Part shown: positions 44,720-53,357 of the stretch, piece by piece | Layout of the letters: each line of letters begins with the position of its first letter | Position numbering within the stretch: position 1 is the first letter of the stretch | Source of the DNA: Lachnospiraceae bacterium | Lineage (GTDB): Bacteria; Bacillota; Clostridia; Lachnospirales; Lachnospiraceae | Reading direction: 5' to 3' | NCBI GenBank assembly: GCA_902363135.1 | Contig: CABIZF010000011.1 | Coordinates: 1-64,000 of the forward strand | Length of the DNA stretch: 64,000 bases | Translations under genes and position numbers: made by a program | Notes under the pieces: generated by a model | What the model saw: the letters and a program-made list of their open reading frames with translations, nothing else | Told to the model about the DNA's origin: nothing | Databases searched by the model: none

Positions 44720-45781
44720 TCAGCAGCAGCCGATTTTGGAGATCAGAATGCAGTTTGGCGTATCAACCTTGATCGGACGGCCTTTCATAACGAGCAATCC
44801 TTTTTCATAATCTACGGTGAAAAAACGGATCTCATTGGACTCGTGGTTCAGTACGACGAGCGTCTTTTCGCCCGGGAAGATGTCAATATCCTTCGGGTAT
44901 TCTCCGCTGATCGGAAGACAGCAGATACGGGTCAGCATACCGGTCTCCTGGTCAACACGAAAGACAGCGACGGTGTTTTCGCCGGCGGTGGAAGCATAGA
45001 GATACCTGCCGCTTGGAGCGAGCTTCATGCCGCAGCAGGCGCTGCCGAGTGTCTCCGGATCACGCAGAGTAGAAATCTCCTGAATTTTTTCGAATTCCGG
45101 TGCCTTTCCGGTGCCGTCGTACTTGTAGACGACGATTTCGTTGGTGAGCTCACAGTTGACGTAGGCAAAATGTCCGTCATGGCTGAAGGTGAGGAGCCGT
45201 GGGCCGGAGTCGAGCTTGCAGCGCAGAATATCGAAGAGATGAATCCGGCCGCTCCGCTCATTGATCTGATAGATTTTGACCTGGTCAATACCGTTATCGA
45301 CTGCGCACAGATATTTGTCGTCCGGAGTCGGGATGACGCAGCTCACATGCGGACGGAAGTTCCGCTCTGCGACACTGCCGAGTCCCTTGTGGAAGACACC
45401 GTCCATGATTGAGCCGAGTCGTCCGTCACGGTGCGTATGGACGACCGTTACCTTTCCGTCGTGATAACCGCCCACGAAGAGAAATTTACCGCTCTTGTCC
45501 GTAGAGAGGTAACAGCCGCGCATGCCATCGATACCGACTTTATTGATCGGCTCTAAGCTTCCGTCCGGACTGATTGCGAGCACTTCCACACCCTCATCTG
45601 CGATGGAGTAGAGATATTTGCCGTTGTAGGACTTTGTCATATGAGAAGCATTGTTTACCGGAATCACTTCCCGCTCGGTCATAATTCCCGCTTCGATATC
45701 TATATCATAAACATGTATGCCGATGCTGCTGCCATGCGTGTAGGTGCCGACGTATGCAACATATTTTTCCTGTCCATCCAT
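44720..45781 (-). CDS. Lactonase-family beta-propeller protein (6-phosphogluconolactonase-like)
   Basis: The 353-residue protein of repeated beta-propeller blades (YVAYVGTYTHGSSIGIHVYD at the start; GKYLYSIADEGV, GKFLFVGGYHDGKVTV, DDKYLCAVDNGIDQVKIY, GHFAYVNCELTNEIVVY, GRYLYASTAGENTVAVF, one blade each) belongs to the YbhE-type lactonase family. Some members hydrolyse 6-phosphogluconolactone in the pentose phosphate pathway, others act on other lactones. The start at 45781 has AGGAGG 7 bases upstream. A fragment of the palindromic repeat (CTGAACGCAGATAAGCATCC) lies just upstream at about 45826-45845. Confidence 0.88.
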   Translation of the reverse strand: MDGQEKYVAYVGTYTHGSSIGIHVYDIDIEAGIMTEREVIPVNNASHMTKSYNGKYLYSIADEGVEVLAISPDGSLEPINKVGIDGMRGCYLSTDKSGKFLFVGGYHDGKVTVVHTHRDGRLGSIMDGVFHKGLGSVAERNFRPHVSCVIPTPDDKYLCAVDNGIDQVKIYQINERSGRIHLFDILRCKLDSGPRLLTFSHDGHFAYVNCELTNEIVVYKYDGTGKAPEFEKIQEISTLRDPETLGSACCGMKLAPSGRYLYASTAGENTVAVFRVDQETGMLTRICCLPISGEYPKDIDIFPGEKTLVVLNHESNEIRFFTVDYEKGLLVMKGRPIKVDTPNCILISKIGCC

Positions 45782-45911
45782 ATCTAAACCTCCTGTTTTC
45801 TCTGTGTAATATCTGTTCCAACGTTCTGAACGCAGATAAGCATCCATGTTTTGCGGAACTATTAATGTCAGTGTAACACAGAACAAAATTTTTGTTAAGT
45901 GGCAGAAGGAA

Positions 45912-47018
45912 TTAATCCCTTCCGTAAATCTTTTTCACCGTTTCTATTTTGGAGCTAAGGTTGAGCAGAAGATGGTCGGCCAGCGTAAGCGCGGCCATAG
46001 CTTCCACGACGATGGCTGCCCGTGTGACGATCACCGGGTCATGCCGCCCGTGGATGACCTCAGTGACGCAGTGTCCGTCGCGGGTCAGCATACTCTGCGG
46101 CTGTCCGATCGACGGAGTCGGCTTGAAGGAGGCGCGGATGCGGATCGGGGAGCCGTCACTGATTCCGCCTAAGATCCCCCCGCTGTGGTTGGTCGACTTA
46201 TATGGAATGCCGTCTGCATTTTCCAGATAAAAATCATTGTTTTCACTTCCACGGCTCTTTGAGACCTCAGTGCCGTCACCGATTTCCACAGCCTTTACTG
46301 CGCCGATTGACATGATTGCTTTTGCAAGAGCAGCGTCGAGCTTTTCGAATGCCGGGTCACCTAAGCCTGCCGGGACATGCTCGGCGATGCATTCAATTGT
46401 GCCTCCGCTGGAATCCTGTGATTGCAGACATTCCTCGAGCCATGCTCTGGCGCGTTCTTCGGCTCTGGCATCCGGCATGCGCAGGTCGCTCTCCCAGATG
46501 CGGGTGTAGTCCATGTGATTCCGGTCGATGCAGACCGGGCCAATTGCACTGACGTAGGTCGTAAACGTCACACCGAGTTCAGAGAGCAGCCTGATCGCGA
46601 TCGCTCCGGCAGCCACGCGCCCGATTGTCTCCCGCCCGGACGAGCGTCCGCCTCCGCGATAGTCCCGGAAACCGTATTTCTGATCAAATGTATAATCGGC
46701 GTGTCCCGGCCGATACAGCTCTGAAATCGAGCCATAGTCCCTGGAACGCTGATCGGTATTGCGTACGAGCAGAGAGATCGGGGTACCGGTTGTGCGGCCC
46801 TCAAAGGTGCCGGAGAGGATCTCGACGGAGTCGGCCTCCGCACGCTTGGTCGTATACCGGTTCTGTCCGGGCTTGCGCAGATCCAGATACGGCTGTATAT
46901 CATCTTCCGTCAGCGGAATCCCGGCCGGGCAGCCGTCCACGACGACTCCGATGCCCTTTCCGTGGGATTCCCCCCACGTGGTAATTCTGAAAATAGTGCC
47001 AAAAGATGAGCCTGCCAT
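45912..47018 (-). CDS. aroC: Chorismate synthase
   Basis: The 368-residue FMN-dependent enzyme makes chorismate from EPSP, the last common aromatic step. Signatures: TTWGESHGKGIGVVVDGCPAG in two pieces (14-34), KPGQNRYTTKR, YRPGHADYTFDQKYGFRDYRGGGRSSGRET in pieces (about 102-131), SNHSGGILGGISDG-like NHSGGILGG. It is separate here from the DAHP synthase gene at 61146. AAAGGAG precedes the start. Confidence 0.96.
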   Translation of the reverse strand: MAGSSFGTIFRITTWGESHGKGIGVVVDGCPAGIPLTEDDIQPYLDLRKPGQNRYTTKRAEADSVEILSGTFEGRTTGTPISLLVRNTDQRSRDYGSISELYRPGHADYTFDQKYGFRDYRGGGRSSGRETIGRVAAGAIAIRLLSELGVTFTTYVSAIGPVCIDRNHMDYTRIWESDLRMPDARAEERARAWLEECLQSQDSSGGTIECIAEHVPAGLGDPAFEKLDAALAKAIMSIGAVKAVEIGDGTEVSKSRGSENNDFYLENADGIPYKSTNHSGGILGGISDGSPIRIRASFKPTPSIGQPQSMLTRDGHCVTEVIHGRHDPVIVTRAAIVVEAMAALTLADHLLLNLSSKIETVKKIYGRD

Positions 47019-47193
47019 AAAAAGAATGCTCCTTTCGTAAGGTTTTAATTATCTTATCATAATACAACAGGGGATTTGTTGGCAAGAGATAATCTTTCGA
47101 TAAAACGACAAAGATATATCAGAGGTGAGTAACAAACCGCATCGCATTTGCATATTCTGTTCCGAGAGGAACATTGTAGGAGAGGTGGCTGTC

Positions 47194-47409
47194 ATGGGAC
47201 ATCTGAAGTGCCACGGGCTGGTGCATACGATTGAGGAAGGAGATTCTCTCTATAAAATAGGGAAGCGATACGGTGTGCGCGTGTCGGAGCTTTTATTTGC
47301 GAATCCATATCTTGATCTGTACAATCTGCAGATCGGAGATGAAATCTGTGTACCTGTGTCAGATTCGGCTGTTTTCTTAAAAAAATCTAAAACAGATGAT
47401 CCAGATTGA
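47194..47409 (+). CDS. Small LysM-domain protein
   Basis: The 71-residue protein is essentially one LysM motif (about 9-56: LVHTIEEGDSLYKIGKRYGV, then LLFANPYLDLYNLQIGDEICVP). There is no signal peptide, so export is not evident; single-LysM proteins without signals in Clostridia are often linked to spore-coat assembly. The start at 47194 has AGGAGAGG 8 bases upstream; a GTG at 47125 is unsupported. Confidence 0.75.
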   Translation: MGHLKCHGLVHTIEEGDSLYKIGKRYGVRVSELLFANPYLDLYNLQIGDEICVPVSDSAVFLKKSKTDDPD

Positions 47410-47471
47410 CAAACGAAGAGGGCAAATCTATAATGGATGCGTTAAGAATTAAATGAAAAAGAGGGCGACAT

Positions 47472-48299
47472 ATGAATTTTCTGGACAAAATGGAACGGAA
47501 GTACGGAAGATATGCATTGAAGAATCTTCCGATGTTTATTATCGCGACGTACGTGGCCGGCTATGTGCTGGAGCTTCTGACGCCGGAAATGCTCGGATAT
47601 TTGACCCTGGAGCCATATTACATTCTGCACGGACAGGTATGGCGACTGGTGACGTGGATTCTGATTCCGCCGTCAAGTCTCGATATTTTTACGATCATCA
47701 TGCTGTTTTTCTATTTCTCGATCGGACAGACACTCGAGCGAACGTGGGGCAGCTTCAAGTTTGATGTTTATATTTTTTCGGGACTGATCTTTACTGTGAT
47801 CGGTGCATTTCTTCTGTATGGTATGACCGGCTACATCGGGATCGGAATGCTGTTTACGACATACTATATTAACATGTCGATTTTCCTTGCATTTGCGTTG
47901 ACGTATCCGGATATGCAGGTGATGCTGTATTTTATTATCCCGATCAAGATGAAATGGATGGGCGCGCTTTACGGTGTCATGATCCTCGTATCACTGGTGC
48001 AGGGCAATTTGGCGAGCCGGGTAGCGATTATCGCGTCCCTGTTCAACTTTATCGTATTTTTCCTGATTTCAGGGCGGTTCAGCCGGTTCACACCGCATCA
48101 GATTCACCGCAGACAGGAGTTCAAACGTAACGTGAAAAAGGTGCAGCCAAAGAACGGACCGAAGCATAAATGTGCGATCTGCGGCCGGACGGAGCTGGAC
48201 GGGGACAACTTGGAGTTTCGCTTCTGCTCGAAGTGTGACGGCAATTATGAATATTGTCAGGATCATCTGTTCACACATGAGCACAGAAGGAGCAAGTGA
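47472..48299 (+). CDS. Rhomboid-like membrane protein with C-terminal zinc ribbon, no catalytic Ser motif
   Basis: The 275-residue protein has about six membrane helices (roughly 20-205) with rhomboid features (ILHGQVWRLVTWILIPPS, GQTLERTWGSFKF). The GxSG serine motif and catalytic His are absent, so it looks like an inactive derlin- or iRhom-like relative. The C-terminus (about 231-270) has CAICGRTELDGD and CSKCDGNYEYCQDH, a probable zinc ribbon. It stands 18 bases before the LTA-synthase-like gene and may be co-transcribed. Confidence 0.75.
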   Translation: MNFLDKMERKYGRYALKNLPMFIIATYVAGYVLELLTPEMLGYLTLEPYYILHGQVWRLVTWILIPPSSLDIFTIIMLFFYFSIGQTLERTWGSFKFDVYIFSGLIFTVIGAFLLYGMTGYIGIGMLFTTYYINMSIFLAFALTYPDMQVMLYFIIPIKMKWMGALYGVMILVSLVQGNLASRVAIIASLFNFIVFFLISGRFSRFTPHQIHRRQEFKRNVKKVQPKNGPKHKCAICGRTELDGDNLEFRFCSKCDGNYEYCQDHLFTHEHRRSK

Positions 48300-48317
48300 T
48301 AAAGTAGGGATGAAACG

Positions 48318-50381
48318 ATGAATAAGAAAAAATCAATTTTTATCTGGAACAGAAAACAGGCTGCGGCTGCCATTGTGGCGACCGCAGCTATCCTCATTTT
48401 AACCGCGTTTACCGCATACGGAAGCGGAAAGGATACTTTGGGAATTACACTTGGCGTGCTGCTTGGAATTGCGGCGGGGGCATTTGTATTACTGAATATC
48501 CGCTTTGGAAAGATTTTATCAGCGATGCTGTATCTGCTGCTGCCGCTGGCAGTTGTATGCGCACTGGAAAATTATACGCATGTGATTACGGACCTGGCAC
48601 CGCTGATCCTTGTGCTGAATCTGTTGTTTTTTTATGTGCTGTACGGACTGCTGACGGCGCTGACCGGCAGTGTACGCATGGGCTTTCGGCTTGCGACGCT
48701 TGTTCCGATGCTCTTTGGACTGACGAACTATTTTGTTGTCAGCTTTCGCGGTTCACCGATCGTACCGTGGGATCTCTTATCATTTGGCACGGCGGCCTCC
48801 GTCGCGGACAATTATGAATTTGTCCTGAGCTGGAAAGCGTTCTACAGCGTACTGGCATTTATCTGGATGATCCTGCTCTCGTCTAAGTCAACAGTAAAGC
48901 TCGGACGGAAAAAGCTGCGCGTGATTTCAATTGCGGCATATGCAGCGTTGATGTTTCTGTATGTCGGTGAGATTCAGAACAGTGCGGTGCAGAGCTTTTT
49001 CGGAATGGATACGACCCTGTTTACTTTAAATGTGCTGTACCGAAATAACGGAATCGCAGCGGCTTTTCTTGGAAATCTGAGATTCCTGAACATTGAGCAG
49101 CCGTCCGGGTATTCGGTGGACAAGGTGGAAGCGCTGATGAAGCAGGTCGAGGCGGATGAACAGGGCGAGGAAGATGCAAAGAATGAGCCGGAGACTGATG
49201 CGCAGGGCGAGACAGTACAGGCAACGCAGGCCGAAACGAACGCGACCGCAGAGACAGAAGCACCTGCGTCTTCTGGGCAGTACCCGAACATCGTCGTCAT
49301 CATGAATGAGGCGTTTTCGGATCTCTCCGTGTGGGGGGATTTTGTAACAAGTGAGGAGGTCATGCCGTTTTTTAAGAGTCTGCAGCAGGAGGCGGTCGGC
49401 GGCGAGCTATACGTTTCTGTCAAGGGCGGCAATACGGCGAATACGGAGTTTGAATTCCTGACCGGCGATACGATGGGATTTTTGCCAAAGGGCAGCATCC
49501 CCTATCAGCAGTACATCAACGATGAGACACCGTCACTTGCCAGCTATTTAAAGACTCTCGGCTACAGTACAACGGCGATTCATCCGTACAATCGTACCGG
49601 CTGGGATCGGGATACGGTCTATGAAAAATTTGGATTCGATGAATTTCTGGACAAGGATTCCTTCTCCAGCCCTTACCGGCTGAGAGGCTACATCAGCGAC
49701 AAGTCAGCCTTTGATAAAATCAGGGAACAGTTTTCAATCAAGGGCGATGATGAGCGGAAATTCATTTTCGAGGTCACCATGCAAAACCACGGCGGCTACA
49801 GCCGGGAGACGCCGGATTTCAACATTTACCTGACACTTCCGGAGGTGACCGGCAAGACGACGAGCGTTGTGGCGACCGAAAAATACCTGACACTGATCAA
49901 TCAGACCGACCGGGCTTTGGAGGAACTGATCGATTATTTCAAAGAGCAGGACGAGCCGGTCATTGTCGTGATGTTCGGCGATCACCAGCCGTCTGATTAT
50001 ATCACAAATGTGATTCAGCGCATCTGTGGTGCGACGACCTCTGATTCTCTTGCAGATCTGGAGCAGGGGTACCGCGTGCCGTTTGTGATGTGGAGCAATT
50101 ACGGGCTGGAGCACAAGTATTATGACGGAATCAGCGTCAACTATCTTAGCAGCATTCTGATGGAAAACGCAGGCATTCCGCTGACCGGCTATCAGACCTT
50201 TTTGAAAAAGCTGATGGAGACGCTTCCGGTGATCAATGCGAATGTTTACCGGGATGCCGACGGTAATTTCTACAATTATGAGGAAGATGCCTATTCCGGG
50301 GAGCTAAAGGATTATCAGATGCTTCAGTACAACCATCTTGTTGATAAAAAACACCGGGATGACGCGTTCTTCGGAAGTTGA
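48318..50381 (+). CDS. LTA synthase-family phosphoglycerol transferase (sulfatase fold)
   Basis: The 687-residue protein has about five to six N-terminal membrane helices (about 12-225), a low-complexity acidic linker (about 275-318), and an extracellular sulfatase-fold domain (about 322-680): NIVVIMNEAFSDLSVWG (metal Glu), GGNTANTEFEFLTGD with the nucleophile Thr, EVTMQNHGGY, VMFGDHQPSDY (metal Asp/His). LtaS-type enzymes polymerise glycerol phosphate taken from phosphatidylglycerol to make teichoic acid. Together with the YfhO/GT2 operon it suggests a decorated lipoteichoic acid. Confidence 0.9.
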   Translation: MNKKKSIFIWNRKQAAAAIVATAAILILTAFTAYGSGKDTLGITLGVLLGIAAGAFVLLNIRFGKILSAMLYLLLPLAVVCALENYTHVITDLAPLILVLNLLFFYVLYGLLTALTGSVRMGFRLATLVPMLFGLTNYFVVSFRGSPIVPWDLLSFGTAASVADNYEFVLSWKAFYSVLAFIWMILLSSKSTVKLGRKKLRVISIAAYAALMFLYVGEIQNSAVQSFFGMDTTLFTLNVLYRNNGIAAAFLGNLRFLNIEQPSGYSVDKVEALMKQVEADEQGEEDAKNEPETDAQGETVQATQAETNATAETEAPASSGQYPNIVVIMNEAFSDLSVWGDFVTSEEVMPFFKSLQQEAVGGELYVSVKGGNTANTEFEFLTGDTMGFLPKGSIPYQQYINDETPSLASYLKTLGYSTTAIHPYNRTGWDRDTVYEKFGFDEFLDKDSFSSPYRLRGYISDKSAFDKIREQFSIKGDDERKFIFEVTMQNHGGYSRETPDFNIYLTLPEVTGKTTSVVATEKYLTLINQTDRALEELIDYFKEQDEPVIVVMFGDHQPSDYITNVIQRICGATTSDSLADLEQGYRVPFVMWSNYGLEHKYYDGISVNYLSSILMENAGIPLTGYQTFLKKLMETLPVINANVYRDADGNFYNYEEDAYSGELKDYQMLQYNHLVDKKHRDDAFFGS

Positions 50382-50384
50382 GTA

Positions 50385-50486
50385 TTGACAAAAAAGCAGG
50401 AAATGTTTTATAGTTAGAAAAGCTTTGGTATACGAAGAAGTATGCCCCCAGAGGACAGGTACAGGTGCCGGCTGGGGGCGTTCTTT
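50385..50486 (+). promoter_or_regulatory. lysA promoter with terminator-like leader hairpin
   Basis: TTGACA (50385-50390), 18 bp, TATAGT (50409-50414). Downstream, GCCCCCAG (50444-50451) pairs with CTGGGGGC (50472-50479), followed by GTTCTTT. The hairpin lies about 30 bases after the start site and 34 bases before lysA, so it could attenuate. No lysine riboswitch core is present. Confidence 0.6.
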
Positions 50487-50512
50487 ATATAAACAGCAGA
50501 GGAGACTGATTT

Positions 50513-51781
50513 ATGAAAAAACCGTTTGTAACAAAAGAAAAGCTGGAAGAAATCGTAAAAGAATACCCAACCCCGTTTCATCTTTATGACGAGAAGGGAA
50601 TTCGTGATAATGTAAAGGAACTGTATGATGCATTTTCCTGGAACAAAGGCTACAAAGAATACTTTGCCGTAAAGGCGACGCCAAACCCGTTTCTGATCAA
50701 TATTCTGCATGAGTATGGCTGCGGCTGCGACTGCTCCTCTATGACAGAGCTGATGCTCTCGGAAGCACTCGGTATAGTGGGAGAGGACGTGATGTTTTCA
50801 TCAAATGATACACCGGAGGAAGAGTTCCGCAAGGCGGCTGAGATGGGCGGTATCATCAATCTGGACGATATCACGCATATTGAAAAGGTAGAGAAGGCGG
50901 TCGGATATCTGCCGAAGACGATGTCCTGCCGGTACAATCCGGGCGGAGTGTTCAAGATCAGCAATGGCATCATGGACAACCCGGGTGATGCGAAGTATGG
51001 CATGACGACAGAGCAGATCGAAGAAGCATTCAAAATTATGAAAGCAAAGGGTGTGGAGGAGTTTGGTATCCATGCATTCCTTGCGAGCAACACTGTTACA
51101 AATGATTATTACCCGATGCTGGCGAAGGTGCTGTTTGAGCTGGCGGTAAAGCTGCATAAGTCTACCGGTGCGAAGATCAGATTCATCAATCTTTCCGGTG
51201 GAATTGGTATCCCGTATCGCCCGGATCAGGAGAAGAACAATATCAAGGTCATCGCAGAGGGCGTGCGCAAGGTATATGAGGAAGTGCTGGTTCCGGAAGG
51301 CATGGGCGATGTTGCGCTGTATACCGAGCTCGGAAGATATATGCTCGGACCGTATGGTTGCCTCGTGACGACTGCGATCAATGAAAAGCATACGCATAAG
51401 GAGTATATCGGTGTCGATGCATGTGCGGTCAACCTGATGCGCCCGGCGATGTACGGTGCATATCACCATATTACTGTAATGGGCAAGGAGGATGCGCCGT
51501 GTGATCACGTTTATGATGTGACGGGTTCTCTGTGCGAGAACAATGACAAATTTGCGATCGACCGAAAACTGCCGAAGATCGACATGGGTGACCTGCTCGT
51601 GATCCATGACACCGGTGCACATGGATTTTCCATGGGCTATAATTACAATGGAAAGCTGAAGTCGGCAGAGATTCTGCTGAAAGAAGACGGAAGCTTCCAG
51701 ATGATCCGCAGAGCCGAGACGCCGAAGGATTATTTTGCAACGTTTGATTTTTGTGATATCTTGAAGAATATGAAATATTAA
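50513..51781 (+). CDS. lysA: Diaminopimelate decarboxylase
   Basis: The 422-residue PLP enzyme of the alanine-racemase fold makes lysine from meso-diaminopimelate. Motifs: YFAVKATPNPFLI (PLP Lys, about 46), FINLSGGIGIPY, ELGRYMLGPYG, DVTGSLCENNDKFA (catalytic Cys) and GAHGFSMGYNYNG. Behind AGAGGAG. It is monocistronic, with a leader hairpin. A related carboxynorspermidine decarboxylase is less likely given length and motifs. Confidence 0.9.
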   Translation: MKKPFVTKEKLEEIVKEYPTPFHLYDEKGIRDNVKELYDAFSWNKGYKEYFAVKATPNPFLINILHEYGCGCDCSSMTELMLSEALGIVGEDVMFSSNDTPEEEFRKAAEMGGIINLDDITHIEKVEKAVGYLPKTMSCRYNPGGVFKISNGIMDNPGDAKYGMTTEQIEEAFKIMKAKGVEEFGIHAFLASNTVTNDYYPMLAKVLFELAVKLHKSTGAKIRFINLSGGIGIPYRPDQEKNNIKVIAEGVRKVYEEVLVPEGMGDVALYTELGRYMLGPYGCLVTTAINEKHTHKEYIGVDACAVNLMRPAMYGAYHHITVMGKEDAPCDHVYDVTGSLCENNDKFAIDRKLPKIDMGDLLVIHDTGAHGFSMGYNYNGKLKSAEILLKEDGSFQMIRRAETPKDYFATFDFCDILKNMKY

Positions 51782-51793
51782 CAGAATAAAAAT

Positions 51794-51884
51794 GATGTTG
51801 GGGTCAAAAGGTGTTTTGCGGGTCAATAAGTCATGCTTTTTCATGCAAGCATGAAACGCATGACCTTTTGACCCTGGTATCATC
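51794..51884 (+). repeat. MITE-like element, copy C (91-bp deletion derivative)
   Basis: The ends GATGTTGGGGTCAAAAGGT and TGACCTTTTGACCCTGG plus TATCATC match the ends of the 198-bp elements at 31952 and 58694. The interior keeps only the CATGCAAGCATG hairpin. It is typical of a non-autonomous element shortened by internal deletion. Confidence 0.8.
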
Positions 51885-51896
51885 ATAAAAATAAAG

Positions 51897-51958
51897 AAGG
51901 GGAGAATGTCAACTAAAAATGAAAATTAGTTGACATTCTCCCCTTATGCTTTTATACT
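51897..51958 (+). promoter_or_regulatory. bioB promoter with BirA-like operator
   Basis: A perfect 20-bp inverted repeat (51897-51916 with 51926-51945, 9-base loop) contains TGTCAAC (51907-51913) and GTTGACA (51929-51935) 15 bp apart. This is close to the biotin operator layout TGTwAAC-N15-GTTwACA bound by BirA. The right half-site contains the -35 TTGACA (51930-51935), and TATACT (51953-51958) lies 17 bp on. BirA binding would therefore block RNA polymerase. BirA is not encoded in the window. Confidence 0.7.
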
Positions 51959-52008
51959 TGACTTTATGGTTTTGTAGAATTAGAAAACAGAGAAGTGAGG
52001 ATAAAAGC

Positions 52009-53004
52009 ATGGCAGAGCCAATTATTACATTACTGGAAAACTGGGATGAGACACATACACTGACGCGGGACGAGGCGATCGCGATTCTCGAGCTGCCGGA
52101 TGAGCAGCTGCCACAGCTGATTGAGACGGCTTACGTGCTCAGGACGAAATATAAAGGGAAAAAGGTGAGCATTCAGCTGCTCACAAATGTACGGAGCGGC
52201 AACTGTTCGCAGAACTGTGCATACTGTGCGCAGTCCTGCGAGTCGGAGGCGCCGATCGAGAAGTACCGCCGGGTTTCCGATGAAAAGCTGTACGGTGACA
52301 ACGATCTGGTCGATGAAAAGCATCTGGCGCGGCACTGTATTGGTCTGAGCGGCATCCGGTTTACCGATGCAGAGATCGAGGATCTCGCAGCGCGTATCCG
52401 GAAAATGAAAAAAAATGACACGCAGATCTGTTGCTCAATCGGATTTCTGACGGAAAAGCAGGCACAGCTGCTCAAGGATGCCGGCCTGAACCGGATCAAT
52501 CACAATCTGAACACGAGCCGTTCCTTTTATCCGAATATTTGCAGCACGCATACTTATGAGCAGCGGATCCAGAATATCCGGATGCTGAAAGGGATCGGAT
52601 TCGAGATGTGCTGCGGTGGAATCATCGGAATGGGAGAAAGCCATGGCGATGTGGCAGACATGCTCATGGATATCCGTGAGATTCATCCGGAATCTGTCCC
52701 GATCAATTTCCTGCTCCCGATTGAAGGAACGCGTCTGGCGAACCGCGACATCTCCGGTTTGACACCGGAATACTGTCTGAAGGTGCTCTGTCTTGCGAGA
52801 CTGATGGTGCCGACCTCCGATATCCGCTGTGCGGCAGGACGTGAGGTCTACTTCAAGGGCATCGAGCCAACCTTATTCAAAGTGGTAGATTCCATTTTCG
52901 CATCCGGTTACCTGACTGCAGGCGGACAGGGCATTGATGATACCCTGCGCATGATACAGGAGGCCGGTTTTACCGGGGAATTGGAGAGCACGGACGAAGA
53001 GTAG
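52009..53004 (+). CDS. bioB: Biotin synthase
   Basis: The 331-residue radical SAM enzyme inserts sulfur into dethiobiotin. It has the cluster motif NCSQNCAYCAQS (CxxxCxxC, about 64-74), then the biotin-synthase segments CCGGIIGMGESHGDVADML, INFLLPIEGTRLA and CAAGREVYF. The start at 52009 has GTGAGGAT about 8 bases upstream. No other bio genes are adjacent, so the cell may take up dethiobiotin or encode the rest elsewhere. The operator-like palindrome upstream fits biotin control. Confidence 0.92.
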   Translation: MAEPIITLLENWDETHTLTRDEAIAILELPDEQLPQLIETAYVLRTKYKGKKVSIQLLTNVRSGNCSQNCAYCAQSCESEAPIEKYRRVSDEKLYGDNDLVDEKHLARHCIGLSGIRFTDAEIEDLAARIRKMKKNDTQICCSIGFLTEKQAQLLKDAGLNRINHNLNTSRSFYPNICSTHTYEQRIQNIRMLKGIGFEMCCGGIIGMGESHGDVADMLMDIREIHPESVPINFLLPIEGTRLANRDISGLTPEYCLKVLCLARLMVPTSDIRCAAGREVYFKGIEPTLFKVVDSIFASGYLTAGGQGIDDTLRMIQEAGFTGELESTDEE

Positions 53005-53045
53005 CGTTGCATAAGATGCAAGTGCTAAGGATGATATATGACGAC

Positions 53046-53178
53046 TTGAACGCAGATAAGCATTCCCCCGCTTCAAGTGCGCGGAGCACTAAGCGACTGC
53101 GTTCATGAGCAAGTAGCGAAGCGGGGCCCTGTCAGCAGAGCTGCAGGGATGGATTGCGAATGTCCGCTTTGCTCGTTG
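53046..53178 (-). repeat. Palindromic repeat, copy 4
   Basis: TGAACGCAGATAAGCATTCCCCC, read in parts, then CTTCAAGTGCGCGGAGCACTAAGCG, GCAAGTAGCGAAGCGG, a GCCCTGTCAGCAGAGCTGCAGGG insert hairpin, and GGATTGCGAATGTCCGC. It is the inverse of copy 2, with the insert hairpin in a different place. It follows bioB. Confidence 0.8.
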
Positions 53179-53217
53179 CTTGCGACAGTAAATTTGGATA
53201 AACATAGTATAAGAAGA

Positions 53218-53252
53218 GCGGATACCGGTATGGATTGTCGGTATCCGTTTTT
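53218..53252 (+). terminator. Terminator downstream of bioB
   Basis: CGGATACCG, loop, CGGTATCCG, TTTTT. It lies about 215 bases after the bioB stop, beyond the repeat copy. Confidence 0.75.
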
Positions 53253-53313
53253 AATCGAATTAAGCAAATCCCCTGCTTCAATTGCGCAAAGCAATAAGCA
53301 GTGAGTTGGATTC
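53253..53313 (-). repeat. Palindromic repeat, copy 5 (right module only)
   Basis: AATTAAGCAAATCCCCTGC, then TTCAATTGCGCAAAGCAATAAGCAGTGAGTTGGATTC, is the inverse of the right module of copy 1. Confidence 0.65.
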
Positions 53314-53320
53314 AAAAAGA

Positions 53321-53356
53321 AAAAGGCTTCAAGGGAAATCCCTCAAAGCCTTTTTT
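53321..53356. terminator. Terminator of tRNA-Leu (bidirectional)
   Basis: AAAAGGCTT and AAAGCCTTTTTT with an inner GGGA/TCCC stem. It directly follows the tRNA 3' end on the minus strand. Confidence 0.8.
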
Positions 53357-53357
53357 A

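Noticed and set aside
50801..51886. Long minus-strand open frame (about 361 codons) opposite lysA
   Set aside because: It is antisense to a clear lysA gene, its composition is His/Arg/Leu-rich as expected of a reverse-frame shadow, and it has no ribosome site.
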